Shown here in pieces: positions 1 to 7,307 of a stretch of DNA of 22,730 nucleotides. The notes beneath the pieces are model-generated. The model made no database searches. It had not been told where the DNA came from and saw nothing but the letters and a program-made list of their open reading frames with translations. The translations under genes were made by a program, and so were the position numbers. Positions within the stretch are counted from its first letter, which is position 1. Each line of letters starts with the position of its first letter. The DNA comes from Treponema_I sp045616125 (GTDB lineage Bacteria; Spirochaetota; Spirochaetia; Treponematales; Treponemataceae). The DNA lies in NCBI GenBank assembly GCA_045616125.1, contig JAZLGC010000039.1:1-22730 (forward strand), read 5' to 3'.

Positions 1-168
1 TCGCTATTGGTGAATCCCGGCGTAGAAACTATGTATAGTCCATGCTGACCGCATGGACGCCGGGCTTCAACAATTTTTGTCTGTACTGTCCCTCCTCTCG
101 ATTTGTGGCATTCCTGTACAATCTTTGTTGCTGTGTAGCATTCAGCAACACTTTTTTCGGACATCGCC
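1..168 (+). repeat. Structured intergenic repeat, copy 1 (window edge)
   Basis: This non-coding element recurs at 6501-6605 (first ~100 bp only) and, reversed, at 22607-22730. The 5' part folds as a three-way junction: an outer GC-rich stem (TGAATCCCGGC with GCCGGGCTTCA), a small hairpin (GTAG-AAA-CTAT) and an 8-bp hairpin (GTCCATGC-TGACC-GCATGGAC), followed by a T run. The 3' part, shared with copy 3, holds an 8-bp hairpin (TGTTGCTG at 126-133, CAGCAACA at 143-150) and then T6, which resembles an intrinsic terminator. Differences from copy 2 stay pairable as G-U on the plus strand, which hints at an RNA structure. The left edge may be cut by the window. No protein-coding content is credible here. 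Confidence 0.75.
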
Positions 169-172
169 ATAT

Positions 173-211
173 AAAAAAAGGAGGTTGCCGTACGGTAGCC
201 TCCTTTTTTTT
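173..211 (-). terminator. Intrinsic terminator of dapL (bidirectional shape)
   Basis: Arms at 180-190 and 193-203 form an 11-bp stem with two wobble pairs and a tiny loop. Seven A's flank it on the left and eight T's on the right, so it can terminate in both directions. It lies 13 bp past the dapL stop codon and would also stop transcripts entering from the left through the repeat. Confidence 0.85.
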
Positions 212-223
212 CATCATGACATA

Positions 224-1456
224 TTAAACGTTCAAACTTAAAAGACGCTGACAGGCTTCTATCACTGCCTCACGATGACCGAATGCACTGAAACGGATGA
301 AGCTTTCTCCGGCAGGACCGAATCCCGAACCTGGTGTTGTTACTACGTTGCACTGATCAAGGATTGCGTCGAATACATCCCATGATTTGCGTCCGGGGAA
401 TTTTACCCATACATAGGGAGCATTGTCTCCACCGAATACTTCTACACCAAGTTTCTTAAAGTGATCAGAAGTAACAGTGTCGCGGATAATGCGGGCGTTT
501 TCCAGATAAAAATCGGTAAGACCACGCATTTCTTTCATGCCTTCCTCACTGAGAGCAGCCATACCACCGGCCTGTGCAATGTTTGAAGCTCCGTTAAACA
601 GTGTGGTATTAACGCGCTTGTAGTCAGCATTTACTGAACTGCCATCTTCATATACCAGATCTTTTGGAACAACCGACCAGCCAAGACGAACACCGGTAAA
701 TCCGGCAGGCTTACTGAAACTGTTGATTTCAATAGCGCAGGAACGGGCACCTTCAATTTCGTAAATGGTCTTTGGCAGTTTTTCATCGCGGATAAAGCAG
801 GCGTATGCAGCATCAAAAATGATGATACAGCCGTGTGCTTTGGCATATTCAACCAGTTTTGTCAGTTCTTCGCGGGTAGAAGCAGCGCCGGTAGGGTTGT
901 TTGGAGAACAGAAATAAATCAGGCTGTTATCCGGTACAACGCTTAAATCTGGGAAGAAATTGTTTTCTGCAGTACAGGGCATGTACACAATACCGCCATA
1001 ACCGTTTTCGCTGTATTTTTCTTTATGAGAACCGGCAGCACGGGAAATTACCGAACCGTCAACATATACCGGATATGCAGGATCCTGAACGGCTACCTGA
1101 ACACCGCTGCCAAACAGAGTCTGAATGCGGGCAATATCACATTTTGCACCATCAGAAACAAATACTTCATCAGCAGAAACATTGGTGTACCAGGTTTCTG
1201 CAATTTTTGCACGAAGATCATCATTTCCGCACTCTTCACCGTAACCGGAATAACCGGCAGTAGTGGCAAGACCGGCAGCAAAGTCTACCATTGCTTTATC
1301 AATGGATGGTGTTAATGGTTCAGTAGTGTTGCCAATTCCCAGGCTGATGATTTTTGCATCCGGATGAGCAGCCTGATATTCACGGCGGCGACGTGCAACT
1401 TCTGGAAACAGATAGCCGGCAGTAAGTTCTGCAAAGCCGGAATTTCTCTTAATCAT
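224..1456 (-). CDS. dapL: LL-diaminopimelate aminotransferase
   Basis: PLP-dependent fold-type I aminotransferase that converts tetrahydrodipicolinate plus glutamate to LL-diaminopimelate in one step, feeding lysine and peptidoglycan synthesis in the cytoplasm. The start is placed at 1456 because AAGGAG lies 7 nt upstream; the longer reading frame to 1480 has no ribosome binding site. The resulting 410 residues match the usual family length. Visible landmarks are the NNPTG motif (186-190), the cofactor aspartate in FDAAY (D215) and the PLP lysine in SFSKPAGFTG (K249). The N-terminal part, with LGIGNTTEPL and a GYSGYGEECG stretch, is typical of DapL rather than general aspartate aminotransferases. 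Spirochaetes and chlamydiae are known DapL users. A REP-like inverted repeat separates it from the upstream CoA ligase gene, so it may be transcribed with it or independently. Confidence 0.93.
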   Translation of the reverse strand: MIKRNSGFAELTAGYLFPEVARRRREYQAAHPDAKIISLGIGNTTEPLTPSIDKAMVDFAAGLATTAGYSGYGEECGNDDLRAKIAETWYTNVSADEVFVSDGAKCDIARIQTLFGSGVQVAVQDPAYPVYVDGSVISRAAGSHKEKYSENGYGGIVYMPCTAENNFFPDLSVVPDNSLIYFCSPNNPTGAASTREELTKLVEYAKAHGCIIIFDAAYACFIRDEKLPKTIYEIEGARSCAIEINSFSKPAGFTGVRLGWSVVPKDLVYEDGSSVNADYKRVNTTLFNGASNIAQAGGMAALSEEGMKEMRGLTDFYLENARIIRDTVTSDHFKKLGVEVFGGDNAPYVWVKFPGRKSWDVFDAILDQCNVVTTPGSGFGPAGESFIRFSAFGHREAVIEACQRLLSLNV

Positions 1457-1479
1457 AGTATATCTCCTTGTCAGGGCCA

Positions 1480-1536
1480 CTGAGCCTGTCGAAGTGACAC
1501 TGGTAATTCGAACCCTTCGACAGGCTCAGGGATCCT
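1480..1536. repeat. REP-like inverted repeat between dapL and ligase gene
   Basis: Perfect 15-bp arms (1480-1494 and 1515-1529, core GAGCCTGTCGAAG and CTTCGACAGGCTC) are separated by 20 bp. The right half plus flank (1512-1536) is identical over 25 bp to 10814-10838. A degenerate relative lies at 14486-14508. Short repeats of this kind are common in many bacterial genomes. No T run follows, so this is not an obvious terminator. Confidence 0.8.
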
Positions 1537-1551
1537 TGAATTTATCAGTAC

Positions 1552-3261
1552 TTATTTTTTTGCCGTATCATTGGCGCGGATAGCATTACGCTTTACCTTA
1601 CCACTGATAGTCTTAGGCAGTTCCGTAACAAATTCTACAATACGCGGATATTTATACGGAGCTGTTTCATTCTTAACGAATGTCTGAATTTCTTTTACCA
1701 GTTCATCGCTGGCAGTATAGCCTTTTGCCAGAACGATGGTAGCTTTTACAACCTGTCCGCGAATTGGATCCGGCGCACCGGTTACGGCACATTCCAGAAC
1801 TGACGGATGGCGCTGCAAAACAGATTCTACCTCAAAAGTTCCGATACGGTAACCGGAACATTTGATAACGTCATCACAGCGGCCAACGAACCAGTAGTAG
1901 CCTTCATCGTCTACCCATGCCTGATCCCCGGTATAGTAATAACCGTCATGGAAAGCAACAGCTGTTTTTTCAGGTTCACCGTAGTATTCGCATACCAGAC
2001 CGGGAAAACGGCCGTCAGTATCCGGGAACAGTTCCTTGTTCAGCTTAAAGGCAATCTGGCCAACCTGAGCGATACCAACATCTTCGTTGTTCTCATCAAG
2101 CAGGTGCAGGTCGTAGTATGGAGAAGGCTTACCTACACTACCCGGTTTGATTTTTTCACCGTCAAAGTTGAAAATACATACGGTGGTTTCTGTCTGGCCA
2201 AAACCTTCGTGAATTTCATGTCCGGTCAGTTCCAGCCACTTATTGAATACTTCATCAGCCAATGGTTCACCGGCAGTTGAACAGTGGGTAAGACTTGAAA
2301 GATCGATACCGGAAAGATCTTCTTTAATCAGATAGCGGTAGATGGTTGGTGGTGCACAGAAGGTAGTTACGTGATGTTTTTCTACCTGATGCAGCAGGTC
2401 AATGGGCTTGAATTTGCTGTGATAGTCGTATACAAACAGGGCCGTTTCGCAGATCCATTGGCCATAGAGACGTCCCCAGGAAGTTTTTGCCCAGCCGGTA
2501 TCTGCTACCGTCAGATGAAGACCGCCGTTCTGAACATGCTGCCAGTACTTTGCAGTGGTAATGTGTCCCAGTGGATACAAAAAGTTATGCAGAGCCAGTT
2601 TTGGATGTGATGTGGTTCCTGAAGTAAAGTAGCCCAGCATGTAGTCATCATTGTGAGAAACCTGATCCCGAGGAGAGGCAACAAAAGCAGGTGCTGCTTT
2701 ACAGCCTGCGGTAAAATCATCCCAACCAGCAGGTGGGTTTTCTACCGGTTTATCAACACCGGTAGCGTTTACAAATACATAATGCTGTACAGTTGGAGAT
2801 TCAGGACGTGCTTCTTCGATATTTTTGATGACACTGGGATCTGTTACGGCAACAATGGCCTTGATCTTTGCAAAGTTGTTGCGGTAAATCAGGTCATCTT
2901 TGGTAAGCATATGGCTTGCAGGAATGGCAATAGCTCCCAGTTTATGAAGAGCCATCATACTAATCCAGAATTCATAACGGCGCTGAAGAATCAGCATGAC
3001 AAAATCCCCGTGACCTATACCTAACGACTGGTAATAGCTGGCGGCGGCATCAGACAGTTCCTTCATTCTGCCGAAAGAAATTGAAATGTAATCATCTTCG
3101 TCATTGGTCCATACCAGTGCCGGAGCTTCCGGTTTCTTTGCTGCTATGGCATCCATTACATCGTAGGCAAAGTTAAAGTTTTCAGGGATTGTCAGTTTGT
3201 AGTTTTTATAAAAGTCCTCGTAGTTTTCAAAATCCATACGAGGTAAGAATTTTTCTTCCAT
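1552..3261 (-). CDS. AMP-forming acyl-CoA synthetase (ligase), paralog 1
   Basis: 569-residue adenylate-forming ligase that would activate a carboxylic acid with ATP and CoA to an acyl-CoA. Seen: the P-loop-like motif FTSGTTSHPK (212-221), GFGQTETT (353-360), YYTGDQAW, the hinge region CSGYRIGTFEVES, and the C-terminal PKTISGK with the adenylation lysine K555. The overall layout resembles the acetyl/medium-chain acyl-CoA synthetase group, but the acid substrate cannot be read from sequence. It starts 11 bp after the stop of an XRE-cupin regulator, with GAGGA upstream, so the two are co-transcribed. It is similar along its length to the ligase at 3988-5748 and lacks about 27 residues that paralog carries just before the P-loop. 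The glycine-acidic pair usual after SGTT is replaced by Ser-His in both paralogs. Confidence 0.88.
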   Translation of the reverse strand: MEEKFLPRMDFENYEDFYKNYKLTIPENFNFAYDVMDAIAAKKPEAPALVWTNDEDDYISISFGRMKELSDAAASYYQSLGIGHGDFVMLILQRRYEFWISMMALHKLGAIAIPASHMLTKDDLIYRNNFAKIKAIVAVTDPSVIKNIEEARPESPTVQHYVFVNATGVDKPVENPPAGWDDFTAGCKAAPAFVASPRDQVSHNDDYMLGYFTSGTTSHPKLALHNFLYPLGHITTAKYWQHVQNGGLHLTVADTGWAKTSWGRLYGQWICETALFVYDYHSKFKPIDLLHQVEKHHVTTFCAPPTIYRYLIKEDLSGIDLSSLTHCSTAGEPLADEVFNKWLELTGHEIHEGFGQTETTVCIFNFDGEKIKPGSVGKPSPYYDLHLLDENNEDVGIAQVGQIAFKLNKELFPDTDGRFPGLVCEYYGEPEKTAVAFHDGYYYTGDQAWVDDEGYYWFVGRCDDVIKCSGYRIGTFEVESVLQRHPSVLECAVTGAPDPIRGQVVKATIVLAKGYTASDELVKEIQTFVKNETAPYKYPRIVEFVTELPKTISGKVKRNAIRANDTAKK

Positions 3262-3272
3262 TTTTAAGTTCC

Positions 3273-3833
3273 TCAGTTCATATTCATAATAATCGTAATA
3301 AATTTGCAGGGGGCGCCGTCAAGGCAGTTCTGTCCATGTGGTTTCATGGAATCAAAATAGACCGAATCTCCTGCACGCAGCTCTACTTCACTTGAACCAA
3401 TCTGGACTTTCATATGACCTTCAACACAGTAGTTGAATTCCTGTCCGGGATGGGTTGTGGTATGAATGGTTTCAATGTCACCGGGATTAATGGTAACAAG
3501 GAACGGATCGATCATACGGTCTGCAAATCCAAAAGCAAGACTTTCAAAGTGATAATCTGAAAGACGGTCTACCGTAGCACCTTTTCCTTTTGGAGTAACA
3601 ACATAAGAAACTTTACGGGCATCTTCACCGGTAATCAGAGTATTTACGTCCATTTTGTATTCTTTTGCCATGCAGAAAAGAACACTCAACGGAATATCAA
3701 CTTCACCGGATTCATAGCGGACATATTCTTCCACAGAGACTTTGCAGACCTGAGCGGCCTTCTCGACCGATACATCCAGAATATCACGCAGACCAGCAAG
3801 GCGATCTGCAACTGCTTTCATTTCTGAGTTCAT
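3273..3833 (-). CDS. XRE-family regulator with cupin sensor domain, paralog 1
   Basis: 186 residues. The start at 3833 is chosen because GGAGG lies 7 nt upstream and the N-terminus then aligns with paralog 2. Residues 9-68 form a lambda-repressor-like HTH (SVEKAAQVCKVSVEEYVRYESG). Residues 112-183 form a single cupin_2 barrel with candidate metal or ligand residues H128, E132 and H166 in HPGQEFNYCVEG and MKPHG. Such proteins bind DNA as dimers and use the cupin to sense a small metabolite. It sits directly upstream of the paralog-1 ligase, so it probably controls that unit in response to the acid, its CoA ester or a related compound (inference). Short CCGCAGG inverted repeats lie upstream at 3860-3913. 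Confidence 0.87.
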   Translation of the reverse strand: MNSEMKAVADRLAGLRDILDVSVEKAAQVCKVSVEEYVRYESGEVDIPLSVLFCMAKEYKMDVNTLITGEDARKVSYVVTPKGKGATVDRLSDYHFESLAFGFADRMIDPFLVTINPGDIETIHTTTHPGQEFNYCVEGHMKVQIGSSEVELRAGDSVYFDSMKPHGQNCLDGAPCKFITIIMNMN

Positions 3834-3859
3834 AAGAATACCTCCAATAAACACCAAAA

Positions 3860-3913
3860 CCGCAGGTAGCAGATACACTTCCTGCGGATTTGAGTATTAT
3901 CCGCAACTGCGGA
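3860..3913 (-). promoter_or_regulatory. Inverted repeats upstream of XRE-cupin 1, possible operator
   Basis: Two dyads share a CCGCA core. One is CCGCAGG (3860-3866) with CCTGCGG (3881-3887); the other is TCCGCA-AC-TGCGGA (3900-3913). They lie 27-80 bp before the start codon of the regulator gene. They look nothing like the AT-rich operator of paralog 2. An A/T-rich GATAAT lies just beside the second dyad and could be a -10, but I see no convincing -35. Confidence 0.4.
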
Positions 3914-3946
3914 CATTTTTTACTTTGTTTTATAACCAGAGCCTCA

Positions 3947-3973
3947 TTCACCAGCGCAACTTCAGCCGGTGAA
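3947..3973 (-). terminator. Hairpin after second ligase gene, weak terminator candidate
   Basis: A 9-bp stem with one G-U pair (3947-3955 with 3965-3973) lies 15 bp beyond the stop of the ligase ending at 3988. No U run follows, so read-through into the next module is likely. It may instead stabilise the 3' end. Confidence 0.3.
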
Positions 3974-3987
3974 CAAGTTACTGCTTA

Positions 3988-5748
3988 TTATTTGTTTTTC
4001 TCGCGGATATCGCGACGCTTAATCTTACCACTGATGGTTTTTGGCAGTTCCTCAACAAATTCAACGATACGTGGATATTTGTAAGGAGCAGTAGTTGTCT
4101 TAACAAAGGTCTGAATATCCTTAACCAGTTCCTCACCTGGTTCATAGCCCTTTGCAAGAACGATTGTTGCCTTAACTACCTGTCCGCGAACCGGATCAGG
4201 AGCTGCGGTTACTGCACATTCTACTACAGCCGGGTGCTGCATGAGAACACTTTCTACCTCAAAAGTACCAATGCGGTAACCAGAGCATTTGATTACGTCG
4301 TCACTGCGACCGGTAAACCAGAAGAAACCGTCCTCATCACGCCAAGCAGTATCTCCAGTCCAGTAGTAACCGTCACGAAGAACATCTGCAGTTTTTTCGG
4401 GGTCGCGGTAATATTCGCAGAACAGGCCGGGGAACTTTCCGTTCTTCAGCGGGAATGCGATTTCACCAACTTCACCGTCCTCACACTCGCGTCCTTCATC
4501 GTTGAGCAGCACTACATTGTAATATGGTGCAGGCTTTCCGATGGAACCTGGTTTTACTCTCTCATTTCCGAAGTTCAGCAGGGACAGGGTGGTTTCTGTC
4601 TGGCCAAAACCTTCACGCAGTTCAATTCCGGTAATATCCTTCCAGCGGTTGAATACTTCATCTGAAAGCGGTTCACCTGCAGTAGAACAGTGTTCCAGAC
4701 TTTCAAGATTGAAACCGGAAAGGTCTTCCTGAATAAGGAAGCGGTAAATGGTTGGCGGAGCACAGAAACTGGTAATTTTGTATTCCTCAATCTTTTTGAT
4801 AAGATCAATTGGCTTAAAGCGAGCGTGATAGTCGTAAACAAATACGGCACATTCACAGGTAAGCTGACCATAGAGTTTTCCCCATACAGCTTTACCCCAA
4901 CCGGTATCTGCAACAGTAAGATGCAGACCGTCTTTTTTTACCTGCTGCCAGTATTTGGCAGTAACAATGTGTCCCAGTGGATAGGTAAAATCATGGGCAA
5001 CCAGTTTTGGATGACTGGTAGTACCACTGGTAAAGTAAGCCAGCATGTAATCTGAATTACTGTTGATTTCTGCACGTTCTTTTTTGTTGGCAGGAGATTT
5101 GAATGCCAGAGCTTTTCCGTTCTGTTCATCTTCCATAACCTTGTTGCAGCCTTCTACAAAGTCTACCCAAGGAGCTTCAAGATCAGGAGTGTCATACACG
5201 GTACCGTCCACACCGGTCAGTTTTACACCGCAGGCAAGATCAAAACCATGAGGATTAACACCAATCAGAACTTTTACAGAAGGAGATTCAGGAAGTGAAT
5301 CTGAAACGTGTTTAATGATATCACCGGCATTTACGGCTACAATACCTTTGATGGAAGCAGCATTGTTACGGTATACGATATCTTCTTTGGTAAGCATGTG
5401 GGTTGCAGGAATGACACAGGCACCCAGTTTGTGCAGAGCCAGAATTGAAATCCAGAATTCGTAGCGGCGCTGCAGAATCAGCATTACCATATCACCTTTA
5501 CCGATGCCCTGTTCTGCAAAGAATGCAGCACAAACATCAGTACGGCGTTTGATTTCTGCATACGAAAACTCGTGGAATACACCTTCGTCGTTGGTCCATA
5601 CAATGGCACGCTTGTTAGGAGTCTTCTGAGCCAGAACATCCATGACATCGTATGAAAAGTTATAGTTTTCAGGGACTTTCAGTTTATAGTTCTGAAAGAA
5701 ATCTTCGTAATTTTCGAAGTTTGTTTTTTCAAGAAATAGTTCTTCCAT
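3988..5748 (-). CDS. AMP-forming acyl-CoA synthetase (ligase), paralog 2
   Basis: 586-residue adenylate-forming CoA ligase, a clear paralog of the gene at 1552-3261: both open with the same acidic FENYEDF segment and share LILQRRYEFWIS, SGTTSHPK, GEPLxDEVFN and PKTISGK. The P-loop-like motif is at 239-248, GFGQTETT near 380, and the adenylation lysine is K575. It differs by about 27 extra residues before the P-loop, so the two enzymes probably differ in stability or substrate rather than being a fresh duplication. The gene starts 19 bp after its XRE-cupin regulator. The ribosome binding site is weak (AAGGA, about 11 nt upstream), which suggests reliance on translation from the upstream gene. 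The substrate is unknown. Confidence 0.88.
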   Translation of the reverse strand: MEELFLEKTNFENYEDFFQNYKLKVPENYNFSYDVMDVLAQKTPNKRAIVWTNDEGVFHEFSYAEIKRRTDVCAAFFAEQGIGKGDMVMLILQRRYEFWISILALHKLGACVIPATHMLTKEDIVYRNNAASIKGIVAVNAGDIIKHVSDSLPESPSVKVLIGVNPHGFDLACGVKLTGVDGTVYDTPDLEAPWVDFVEGCNKVMEDEQNGKALAFKSPANKKERAEINSNSDYMLAYFTSGTTSHPKLVAHDFTYPLGHIVTAKYWQQVKKDGLHLTVADTGWGKAVWGKLYGQLTCECAVFVYDYHARFKPIDLIKKIEEYKITSFCAPPTIYRFLIQEDLSGFNLESLEHCSTAGEPLSDEVFNRWKDITGIELREGFGQTETTLSLLNFGNERVKPGSIGKPAPYYNVVLLNDEGRECEDGEVGEIAFPLKNGKFPGLFCEYYRDPEKTADVLRDGYYWTGDTAWRDEDGFFWFTGRSDDVIKCSGYRIGTFEVESVLMQHPAVVECAVTAAPDPVRGQVVKATIVLAKGYEPGEELVKDIQTFVKTTTAPYKYPRIVEFVEELPKTISGKIKRRDIREKNK

Positions 5749-5767
5749 TTACAGTGATTTCCTTAAT

Positions 5768-6319
5768 TTACATGATGATGGCAAGGAATTTTGCACACTT
5801 GCCGTTCAGTGCCTGCATACCATGGGGACGGGTTGCATCAAAATAAAGGGAATCCCCTTCTTCAAGAACCATTTCTTTTCCGTCTACTACAATCTTCATG
5901 GATCCTTCAAGCATCAGGTTGAATTCGTGACCTGGATGAGAATTCAGGTGAAGTTCCTGTGTATCTTCAGGACAAACAGTAACCATGAATGGATCTGCTT
6001 TACGTCCCTGAAATCCGTGGGCAAGAGCCTGATATTTATAGTCCTTACGCCGGTCTACAGAAAGGCCACATCCTTTTTTGGTAAGGAAGTAGGACCGCAT
6101 GTGAGGCTCATCACCGGAAATAAGGGTGGTAATTTCAATATTGTAAGCGGTTGCCATAGAGTGGAGCACGCTTACAGGAATATCCTTTTCGCCAGACTCG
6201 TATTCAACATACTGTTCCGGAGTAAGGCCACAGGTTTTTGCAGCTTCTTCAACCGAAACATCCATAATCTCTCTCAGACCAATAAGCCGGTCTGCAACCG
6301 CTTTAATTGCTTCGTTCAT
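5768..6319 (-). CDS. XRE-family regulator with cupin sensor domain, paralog 2
   Basis: 183 residues: HTH at about 9-68 and cupin_2 at about 112-182, with H128, E132 and H166 at exactly the same positions as paralog 1. No Shine-Dalgarno sequence precedes the ATG. The likely -10 ends only 7 nt before it, so the mRNA may be leaderless. The promoter is overlaid by a perfect 14-bp inverted repeat, the natural target for this dimeric repressor (inference), giving autoregulation of the regulator-ligase unit. This is the promoter-proximal gene of the minus-strand series regulator 2, ligase 2, regulator 1, ligase 1, dapL. Confidence 0.88.
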   Translation of the reverse strand: MNEAIKAVADRLIGLREIMDVSVEEAAKTCGLTPEQYVEYESGEKDIPVSVLHSMATAYNIEITTLISGDEPHMRSYFLTKKGCGLSVDRRKDYKYQALAHGFQGRKADPFMVTVCPEDTQELHLNSHPGHEFNLMLEGSMKIVVDGKEMVLEEGDSLYFDATRPHGMQALNGKCAKFLAIIM

Positions 6320-6326
6320 GTTTTTG

Positions 6327-6378
6327 ATACTATCAGAACTTTAAAAATATTGCAACTACTTTAGTATTTTTAAAGTTC
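6327..6378 (-). promoter_or_regulatory. Promoter with overlapping perfect-dyad operator
   Basis: On the minus strand, TTGCAA (6350-6355) and TAGTAT (6327-6332) are 17 bp apart. A perfect 14-bp inverted repeat, GAACTTTAAAAATA, has one arm at 6336-6349, filling the -10/-35 spacer, and the other at 6365-6378, just upstream of -35. Arm centres are 29 bp apart, about three helical turns, so bound protein would sit on one face of the helix and block the polymerase. Confidence 0.75.
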
Positions 6379-6500
6379 CATTTTTTCCTTGCCCCCTCCT
6401 TTTTCCAGTCTTATATTTAAAACGTACGGATTAATTACGTATCAACTTATTTTGAAAAATCTACCGGCGTAATGGTGCCTGAAAAAAACGCTCGATATCG

Positions 6501-6605
6501 TCGCTATTGGTGAAGCCCGGCATAGAAACTATGGAACGTCCATGCTGACCGCATGGACGCCGGGCTTCAACAATTTTTTTCAGACCCCATTCCGCCTCTC
6601 GATTT
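6501..6605 (+). repeat. Structured intergenic repeat, copy 2, in the rubrerythrin leader
   Basis: Best-preserved three-way junction. The outer stem pairs 6507-6521 with 6559-6573 (15 positions, one G-A mismatch). Hairpin A is CATAG-AAA-CTATG (6521-6533, sharing one base with the outer stem). Hairpin B is GTCCATGC-TGACC-GCATGGAC (6538-6558). Seven T's follow at 6574-6580, so on the plus strand it could act as a terminator or attenuator ahead of the rubrerythrin gene. Similarity to the other copies ends near CCTCTCGATTT; the second hairpin of copies 1 and 3 is absent. The rest of the 6320-6660 gap holds the operator above and AT-rich sequence in which I see no gene. Confidence 0.75.
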
Positions 6606-6660
6606 TTCAACGTTCTTAGGTAGACTGATTAATCCGTAAGTTTTATTAAGGAGAATGAGT

Positions 6661-7203
6661 ATGGCAAAGTATGTTTGTTCTGTATGCGGTTACGTTCATG
6701 AAGGTGATGAACCACCAGCAGCATGTCCAACCTGTAAAGCACCGGCTTCAAAGTTCACAAAACAGGAAGGTGAAATGTCTTGGGCTTCTGAGCACGTTGT
6801 AGGGGTTGCAAAAGGTGTAAGCGAAGATATTCTTGCTGACCTGCGCGCCAACTTTAACGGCGAATGTTCGGAAGTAGGTATGTACCTGGCCATGGCTCGT
6901 GTTGCTCACCGCGAAGGTTATCCTGAAATTGGTCTGTATTATGAAAAAGCTGCCTGGGAAGAAGCAGAACATGCTGCAAAATTTGCAGAACTTCTGGGTG
7001 AATGCATTACCGATAGCACCAAGAAAAACCTGCAGATGCGCGTAGAAGCAGAAAACGGCGCCACTGCCGGAAAAACTGATCTTGCAAAACGTGCAAAAGA
7101 AGCTAATCTGGATGCCATTCACGACACCGTTCACGAAATGGCACGTGATGAAGCCCGCCACGGAAAAGCCTTTGCAGGTCTTCTGAAACGCTATTTCGGC
7201 TGA
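6661..7203 (+). CDS. Reverse rubrerythrin (rubredoxin-diiron peroxidase)
   Basis: 180 residues. An N-terminal rubredoxin-like iron site (C6, C9, C22, C25) precedes a four-helix diiron domain with ligand candidates E68, E101 or E103, H104, E129 or E131, E164 and H167. This reversed domain order defines reverse rubrerythrin, a cytoplasmic NADH-linked peroxidase (via partner reductases) that protects anaerobes from hydrogen peroxide and oxygen. The start at 6661 is preferred over an ATG at 6655 because AAGGAG lies 7 nt upstream of the former and 1 nt from the latter. It appears monocistronic. The structured repeat copy 2 lies about 60-150 bp upstream in the same orientation. I found no convincing promoter or PerR-type box. 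Confidence 0.92.
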   Translation: MAKYVCSVCGYVHEGDEPPAACPTCKAPASKFTKQEGEMSWASEHVVGVAKGVSEDILADLRANFNGECSEVGMYLAMARVAHREGYPEIGLYYEKAAWEEAEHAAKFAELLGECITDSTKKNLQMRVEAENGATAGKTDLAKRAKEANLDAIHDTVHEMARDEARHGKAFAGLLKRYFG

Positions 7204-7269
7204 TTATCGCTACAAACACACGGCTGGCCGCACATATAAACACTGATTATGGCGGTCAGTCCTGCTATT

Positions 7270-7297
7270 TTGACATTTTTCGTAAAATTGTTAAAAT
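7270..7297 (+). promoter_or_regulatory. Sigma-70 promoter of the acyltransferase/GT8 operon
   Basis: TTGACA (7270-7275), a 16-bp spacer and TAAAAT (7292-7297) form a near-consensus promoter. The -10 ends 10 nt before the ATG at 7308, so the transcript would have little or no leader. Confidence 0.75.
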
Positions 7298-7307
7298 GTA
7301 GGCAGGT

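Noticed and set aside
42..241. Small ORFs in the left repeat and in the right one
   Set aside because: They lie inside hairpin-rich repeat sequence, appear on both strands, and lack ribosome binding sites.
1480..1529. Intrinsic terminator after the ligase gene
   Set aside because: The 15-bp inverted repeat has a 20-nt loop and no U run, and it repeats elsewhere as a REP-like unit.
3834..3878. Longer N-terminus of XRE-cupin 1
   Set aside because: The 15 extra residues are absent from paralog 2, and GGAGG is placed for the ATG at 3833.
6507..6573. Hammerhead ribozyme
   Set aside because: It is a three-way junction, but neither strand has the CUGANGA and GAAA core at the junction.
6501..6605. 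Integron attC site
   Set aside because: The element has inverted arms, but the required RYYYAAC and GTTRRRY boxes are not in the right places (TTGG outside one arm, CAA outside the other), and no integrase or cassette array is present.
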